DNA of 18,572 bases from the NCBI GenBank assembly GCA_022563115.1, contig JADFNY010000010.1:1-18572 (forward strand). The letters run 5' to 3'. This DNA comes from Acidobacteriota bacterium (lineage in GTDB: Bacteria; Acidobacteriota; UBA890). Under the pieces are notes generated by a model, which was not told the DNA's origin, did not search any database, and saw nothing but the letters and a program-made list of their open reading frames with translations. Shown here in pieces: positions 14,926-18,572 of this stretch. The position numbers were made by a program, and so were the translations under genes. Position 1 is the first letter of the stretch. The number at the start of each line of letters is the position of its first letter.

Positions 14926-17550
14926 CTATCGAAGCGGGCTCACCGGCAAGACCATGAGCTCAGGTGGCTCGCCTCCCACCTGTACGACTGTAGCTGATAT
15001 CGTTCCGCCCTCTGCAGTTACTGTAAGCGTTCCCCGAAAATCGGTGACGTTCAGGTCAGGGAATAGCTCGTCGATCGTGCGCACGATCTGCCCATTGGCC
15101 GGCAGCTGAAGCTCGACATTCCCACCGCTGATCTCGAGCCCGCTCGCATCACGCAATACCAAGTTGAGCGTCAGGGCCGCGCCGGTGGAACTGACGGCAA
15201 CCTCGGTGTTTACCCCGCTGGCGCTCATTCGCCTCACTGGAGCAATGAAGCCGCCGTGGGCGGCGTTGGGTCGAACGTTGGCGATACCCAAACCGCCAAA
15301 CGAAAGGCGGGACAGTCCAGCAATGATTCCTTCCGTTGTTGTGGCTCGTGCCGAACCGACGGCGAGCTGACCCTCACCGGTGGTTGTGAACACGGCGCTT
15401 CCGAGCGGGGCGATGTCGAACGGCACGCTGCTGACGGTTCCGATCCTATCTATCGGGACTGCCCAGCTCTCGCCGCTTTCGTCGAAGAACGCCAGGCTTC
15501 CCGTGACCTGGTCGTCAGTCGACGGATTGATCAGGACGAGCGAGGAAGCAGATTCGTCGCCGCTCGTTATCTTGGCAAAGTGGAGGGTCCCAGTCGCCGC
15601 TGCGGGTGCGACCGGGATCACGGCAAAAGCGTTGAGCTCGCCGGGCGTCGCTCCCCGCTGAAACCCGGTGGCAGCCATCAGCCCGCCTTCTTGAGGCCTG
15701 AAAAACCCCACCTCAACCGTCATTGTGCCGCGGAAATCGCCTAAGTCCGGGAAGACCTCATTGACAAGGACCGCCAGTTGCCCATTGGCCGGCATGTCGG
15801 TCTCGGCCGCCTGCCTCTCACCCCCACCTTCCGAATACAAAGTGAATTTGACTATGCTCCGGATAGCACTGTTGAAGATGGCAACCCCCGTGCTCAGACC
15901 TGCGGCATCATCCTCGAGAACGGGCACGATGAAACTATCCACCAGCTTGCCTTCGCCTACGCCCGCAAACCCCAATCCTGGAAAAGCAGAGCGAACGATG
16001 CCTCCCAGAGGACTGTCGACAAGTACCTGGGCCGATCCGGTCACTATCTCCTCCTGTCCACCGGCGTCGAACTCCACACTTCCCAGGGGCGGCACGCTGA
16101 ACTCAAAGCTGCTTGTGGTGGGTTCGCCGCCAATGGACAGAGCCAGTGGAGAACCTTCATCGTCGAAGAAATCGATCCTACCGTTGCTGCTCTCTGTCGC
16201 CGAGGGGTTGATGAAAAGGAACGAAGAGGCAAGGTTCTCCCCGCTGGCGACTTGTGCGAAGAAATGAGAGTGGAAGATCCGCTCGAGGTTTAGGAGGCTG
16301 TACGTTCCATCTGTCAGCGGATCCGAGAGGGCGAATTCAAATCCCTCAGGGAAGTGAATTGCTCTCGCTATCTGCTGGCGAAAACTGCCTGTCACTTGAC
16401 TTTGGATGAAGCCGTTCAGGATCAGCGTATCGTTGCCGGCCTCTGCGTCGATGCGCTCGTTTTGATTACTGCCGATGTCGCCACTCCTGAGGATGATCAG
16501 ATCATCGCCGTCCCCGCCCAGTAAGGTGTCTACGCCGAGCCCCCCGATCAGCCTGTCGTTACCTGGGCCCCCTTTCAGGACGTCGTTACCGGCGCCGCCG
16601 TACAGGACGTCATCCGCCAGGCCGCCGTCCAGATCATCGTCGCCCTCGCCTCCAACCAGGATGTCGTTGCCCTCGTCGCCGCGCAGGACGTCACTTCGCT
16701 CTTCCCCGGTCAGGGTATCGTCGCCTAGCCCCCCCAAGAGGATGTCTTCGCCGTCTTCGCCGTTCAGGGTGTCGTCACCGATCCCGCCCAACAGCAAGTC
16801 GTCATCGTCGCCGCCGTCCAAGATGTCCTTGCCGGTGCCGCCCGTCACGATGTCGTTGCCGTCGTGCCCGTCCAGCTTGTCGTCACCACTCCCGCCGATC
16901 AGGGTGTCGTCGTCGTCGCCCCCGAACAGCGTGTCGTCGCCTTCCCCGCCACGAAGGGTATCTTCGTTGTCCCCGCCGTCCAGCTCATCGTTTCCTGGTC
17001 CGCCGTCCAAAGTGTCAACTCCATCTCCACCATCCAAGACGTCGTCGCCCCTAGCTCCCACCAAGAAGTCGTTGCCTTCGTTGCCGTCCAGGATGTCTCG
17101 ACCATCGCCCCCGTCTAGAGTGTCATCCCCGGAGCCGCCGTCCAGGGCATCATCGCCCGGTCCCCCGCGCAAGATGTCAGCGCCTTCTCCCCCGAGTAGC
17201 CAATCCTGGCCGGCTCCCCCTTCCAGCGTGTCGTCGCCCTCACCTCCCACCAAGACGTCATCCCCGTCTCCGCCGAGCAGAAAATCGTCGCCATTTCCGC
17301 TGTCCAGTACGTCAGAACCACTGCCACCTTCCAGTACATCCCTGCTCGCAGTGCCCTGGAGGTTCCGGCCGCTGGTGTCGGCCTGACCTCCGCGACCGGG
17401 TTGATCGGCCTCCGGCTCATCGGGACTCCCTGCCGCACGCTCGACGTTCTGCCCCTGTACGGCCGCTACGATTGGGATCAGGGCAAACAGGACGACAAAG
17501 GTGACGGTGAGGCGGAGTTTTTCGATTCGAGTGTCCCGCTCTTCCGACAT
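14926..17550 (-). CDS. RTX-repeat calcium-binding surface protein with duplicated C-terminal module
   Basis: From ATG 17550 the protein has 874 residues. Residues 14-31 (LTVTFVVLFALIPIVAAV) are a signal or membrane segment. A spacer follows, then 31 uninterrupted nonapeptides of type GGxGxDxLx (about 72-350; DNA 16501-17337), expected to form a Ca2+-filled beta-roll. After a linker come two tandem copies of one module (about 428-647 and 656-870), each with 'S(S)LxxINPS', 'FFDxxG', 'xPLGSxxF', 'PANGQ' and 'FPDL...DFRGT'. The module is not one I can name. The start is preferred over two upstream in-frame ATGs because GGAAGGAAG precedes it and a consensus-like promoter lies inside the longer frame. 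The N-terminal signal suggests Sec export rather than type I secretion. It is probably extracellular and structural or adhesive; no enzyme motif is seen. Confidence 0.85.
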   Translation of the reverse strand: MSEERDTRIEKLRLTVTFVVLFALIPIVAAVQGQNVERAAGSPDEPEADQPGRGGQADTSGRNLQGTASRDVLEGGSGSDVLDSGNGDDFLLGGDGDDVLVGGEGDDTLEGGAGQDWLLGGEGADILRGGPGDDALDGGSGDDTLDGGDGRDILDGNEGNDFLVGARGDDVLDGGDGVDTLDGGPGNDELDGGDNEDTLRGGEGDDTLFGGDDDDTLIGGSGDDKLDGHDGNDIVTGGTGKDILDGGDDDDLLLGGIGDDTLNGEDGEDILLGGLGDDTLTGEERSDVLRGDEGNDILVGGEGDDDLDGGLADDVLYGGAGNDVLKGGPGNDRLIGGLGVDTLLGGDGDDLIILRSGDIGSNQNERIDAEAGNDTLILNGFIQSQVTGSFRQQIARAIHFPEGFEFALSDPLTDGTYSLLNLERIFHSHFFAQVASGENLASSFLFINPSATESSNGRIDFFDDEGSPLALSIGGEPTTSSFEFSVPPLGSVEFDAGGQEEIVTGSAQVLVDSPLGGIVRSAFPGLGFAGVGEGKLVDSFIVPVLEDDAAGLSTGVAIFNSAIRSIVKFTLYSEGGGERQAAETDMPANGQLAVLVNEVFPDLGDFRGTMTVEVGFFRPQEGGLMAATGFQRGATPGELNAFAVIPVAPAAATGTLHFAKITSGDESASSLVLINPSTDDQVTGSLAFFDESGESWAVPIDRIGTVSSVPFDIAPLGSAVFTTTGEGQLAVGSARATTTEGIIAGLSRLSFGGLGIANVRPNAAHGGFIAPVRRMSASGVNTEVAVSSTGAALTLNLVLRDASGLEISGGNVELQLPANGQIVRTIDELFPDLNVTDFRGTLTVTAEGGTISATVVQVGGEPPELMVLPVSPLR
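14941..15585 (-). repeat. Second copy of the duplicated C-terminal module
   Basis: Protein-level repeat of about 215 residues (FAKITSGDESASSLVLINPS to the end), aligned with the copy at 15610-16269 by shared INPS, FFDESGE, IAPLGS, LPANGQ, LFPDL and DFRGTLTV positions. Confidence 0.75.
15610..16269 (-). repeat. First copy of the duplicated C-terminal module
   Basis: About 220 residues from FAQVASGENLASSFLFINPS to FAVIPV. It corresponds step by step to the second copy: FFDDEGS, VPPLGS, FPGLGFAGVG, MPANGQ, VFPDL, DFRGTMTV. Confidence 0.75.
16501..17337 (-). repeat. RTX nonapeptide array, 31 units of 27 bp
   Basis: The protein frame divides exactly into 31 nine-residue units with no gap (837 bp), from VLEGGSGSD to TLLGGDGDD. 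Almost every unit keeps Gly at position 4 or 5 and Asp at 8 or 9. The DNA units are diverged at third positions, so the array is old rather than a fresh expansion. Confidence 0.9.
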
Positions 17551-17554
17551 CGAT

Positions 17555-17563
17555 CTTCCTTCC
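17555..17563 (-). promoter_or_regulatory. Ribosome binding site deciding the RTX protein start
   Basis: GGAAGGAAG on the minus strand ends 4 nt before ATG 17550. Neither upstream in-frame ATG (17622 or 17664) has such a site. Confidence 0.6.
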
Positions 17564-17605
17564 GAGAGATTCTTGTGATCGCCGGCCAGCGGCGGAGTAC
17601 TTGGT

Positions 17606-17636
17606 AGCTTACTCTCGGTCATCGCGGCATTGTCAA
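17606..17636 (-). promoter_or_regulatory. Candidate promoter of the RTX gene
   Basis: On the minus strand a perfect TTGACA (17636-17631) is followed after 19 bp by TAAGCT (17611-17606). The spacing is long and the -10 is weak, but the -35 is exact. It lies about 55 bp before ATG 17550, inside what would be coding sequence if the 17664 start were used. Confidence 0.4.
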
Positions 17637-17831
17637 CAGAGGGTGTCCCTGCTGGCGTGGGCAAGACCCATGCGAGCCGCGTTGCGAAGGGGCTGCCGGT
17701 GTCGTCGAAACTCGGTCAACTGCGCCTCGACGACGAAGAACAGCAAGGGCGGCGTGCTGCCGGATCGGGTCGTGTGAGGAGTATCGGGGGATCGCGGTAA
17801 ACTGCTAGTTCTAAAGCGTTTGACCTTAGAA

Positions 17832-17875
17832 GGAAGCGAATGGGGTCTGGTGGCCCTCTCGGACTTCAAATCCTA
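17832..17875 (+). pseudogene. 5' half of a selenocysteine-type tRNA (selC-like remnant)
   Basis: GGAAGCGA (8 nt, the acceptor length of tRNA-Sec) is followed by a 20-nt D-arm with TCTGGTGG in its loop region, and then by an anticodon arm with loop CTTCAAA and anticodon TCA (17866-17868). The order and spacing (8 + 20 + anticodon arm) are those of E. coli tRNA-Sec. One anticodon-stem pair is broken (C17860 against T17874). No TCGCTTCC that could close the acceptor stem is found downstream, and the segment from 17876 to the next TTCG (17923) is too long and does not make a clean variable arm. A hairpin CGGTG/CACCG with TTCG at 17914-17931 may be a degenerate T-arm. This is best read as a decayed or truncated copy. 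Confidence 0.45.
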
Positions 17876-18048
17876 AAACACGCTCTGACGGCCATTCTCC
17901 GCTGACCCGCTGCCGGTGGGGGTTCGCACCGTATCCCCTTTGAACACAATACCTTACCGGTCGGCCTATTCTTTACGAGGTTTACGAGGTTTCGAGTGGT
18001 TTACACTCTTGCAGGGAAGGAAAAAGGGAAGGTGAGGGGACGCCCCGG
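17876..18048. other. Non-coding junction with short direct repeats
   Basis: No gene is seen. TTTACGAGG occurs twice in tandem (17972-17989), followed by the related TTTCGAGTGG (17990-17999). On the minus strand, just after the KAP-like stop, GGGG/CCCC (18046-18036) is followed by a T-rich run near 18020, a weak terminator candidate. Together with the tRNA remnant this looks like the border of an inserted region. Confidence 0.35.
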
Positions 18049-18572
18049 CTACAGGCCTGCGAGTGCCAGATCCCTCTCAAACCCCTCGCACGCAGAACAA
18101 ACAGGTTCAACCTCTCCGAGCCCGAGAAAAATACGCCGCAAGTCAGGAGATACAGCACGGTTTGGGAGTCCGGCGAGCACGTCATCGAAACTCCTGTGAG
18201 GCGTTCCATCTGCCGCCAGGCTTTGCGTGTAGTGCCTATGTATCTTCTCGTACCGTTCCGCATAGAACCCTGGTCCGGCATCCTGAAGAACAGCGCGGAT
18301 TTCAGGCCACCGCTCGGCAATCGCCAGGTAGCTGAAGAAGAATCGCACCTCCGTATGGCTTGAGAAGACCTCAGGTTTACCTTGGACAGTTGTGGCGACC
18401 AGTTCTAGGTTGCGCAGGACGCGCTTGATGTTCCGTGGGTTGCGAAGCTCCTGTACTGCGGGAGCGTCCGCTGAAATGGCGGCAAGCTGAGACCGGCCCG
18501 TTTCCGGATTTGGCTTCAGGACGTCAACTCCGAGATACTGCTCCAGAGCCTCACGCAGCGGAACCCCGGTCG
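18049..18572 (-). CDS. C-terminal part of a possible KAP-type P-loop NTPase (partial)
   Basis: An open minus-strand frame runs from the right edge to TAG 18051-18049, giving 173 residues. It includes LREALEQYLGVDVLKPNPET, then LRNPRNIKRVLRNLELVATT, then VRFFFSYLAIAERWPEIRAV. The 'NPRxIKRxLxNLEL' helix followed by 'RWPE' is what the C-terminal region of KAP family P-loop NTPases usually shows. The Walker motifs, if present, are beyond the window, so the family is an inference. The last 90 residues (ERYEKIHRHYTQ to the end) are soluble and helical without known motifs. A GTG at 18348 could be taken for a start, but the frame stays open upstream with the family-like segment, so the gene is larger. 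Confidence 0.5.
   Translation of the reverse strand, partial: TGVPLREALEQYLGVDVLKPNPETGRSQLAAISADAPAVQELRNPRNIKRVLRNLELVATTVQGKPEVFSSHTEVRFFFSYLAIAERWPEIRAVLQDAGPGFYAERYEKIHRHYTQSLAADGTPHRSFDDVLAGLPNRAVSPDLRRIFLGLGEVEPVCSACEGFERDLALAGL

Noticed and set aside
16501..17337. Regularly spaced repeats suggesting a CRISPR array
   Set aside because: The units have no spacers, are 27 bp end to end, vary at third codon positions and translate to RTX nonapeptides.
16475..17386. Plus-strand reading frame of about 300 codons, rich in Ser and Pro
   Set aside because: It lies exactly opposite the RTX array. The 27-bp period keeps the antisense frame open, and its Ser/Pro composition is the complement of Gly/Asp codons.
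17551..17664. 38-codon N-terminal extension of the RTX protein
   Set aside because: It would place the signal segment unusually far inside the protein and cover a TTGACA promoter. The shorter start has the better ribosome binding site.
17832..17935. Complete functional tRNA-Sec gene
   Set aside because: No downstream sequence pairs with GGAAGCGA, the variable region is too long, and an anticodon-stem pair is broken.

Overview
The window is GC-rich, gene-dense bacterial DNA. Nothing in it fixes the taxon. The mix of housekeeping genes with a DUF1800 protein, a dockerin-bearing GH99-like protein and the repeated C-terminal module of the RTX protein would suit an Acidobacteriota or myxobacterial-type lineage. 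That placement is inference only.

Positions 1-10316 are mostly conserved housekeeping genes. A truncated VTT/DedA-type membrane protein ends at 196. It converges on mutS (minus strand), which is divergent from tsaB. A plus-strand cluster follows: a YdcH/DUF465 coiled-coil protein, psd and pssA (overlapping by 11 bp, the two steps from CDP-diacylglycerol to phosphatidylethanolamine), and an Asd/USG-1-like protein with an altered active site. Next comes a minus-strand pair, hutH and a HEAT-repeat lipoprotein, joined by a TGATG stop/start overlap. purA (plus) closes this part. Three copies of a short REP-like element beginning TAGCAGGGT lie at gene ends. They supply the stop codons of tsaB and pssA and appear to encode the last residues of PurA.

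Positions 10313-13098 are accessory. They hold a secreted GH99-like protein with an N-terminal dockerin-like segment, then a small gene graveyard (an N-terminal remnant of a VOC ring-cleaving dioxygenase joined to a C-terminal remnant of a MutS-related ATPase), then an intact MTH1187-type thiamine-binding protein. About 400 bp without a recognisable gene follow.

Positions 13099-17550 hold two convergent genes for large exported proteins: a DUF1800 protein without its usual DUF1501 partner, and an RTX protein with 31 uninterrupted nonapeptide repeats, an N-terminal membrane/signal segment and two tandem copies of an unnamed module of about 215 residues.

Positions 17551-18572 look like the edge of an island. 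They contain a 5' half of a selenocysteine-type tRNA with no matching 3' half, short direct repeats, and on the minus strand the C-terminal part of what may be a KAP-type P-loop NTPase that runs off the window.
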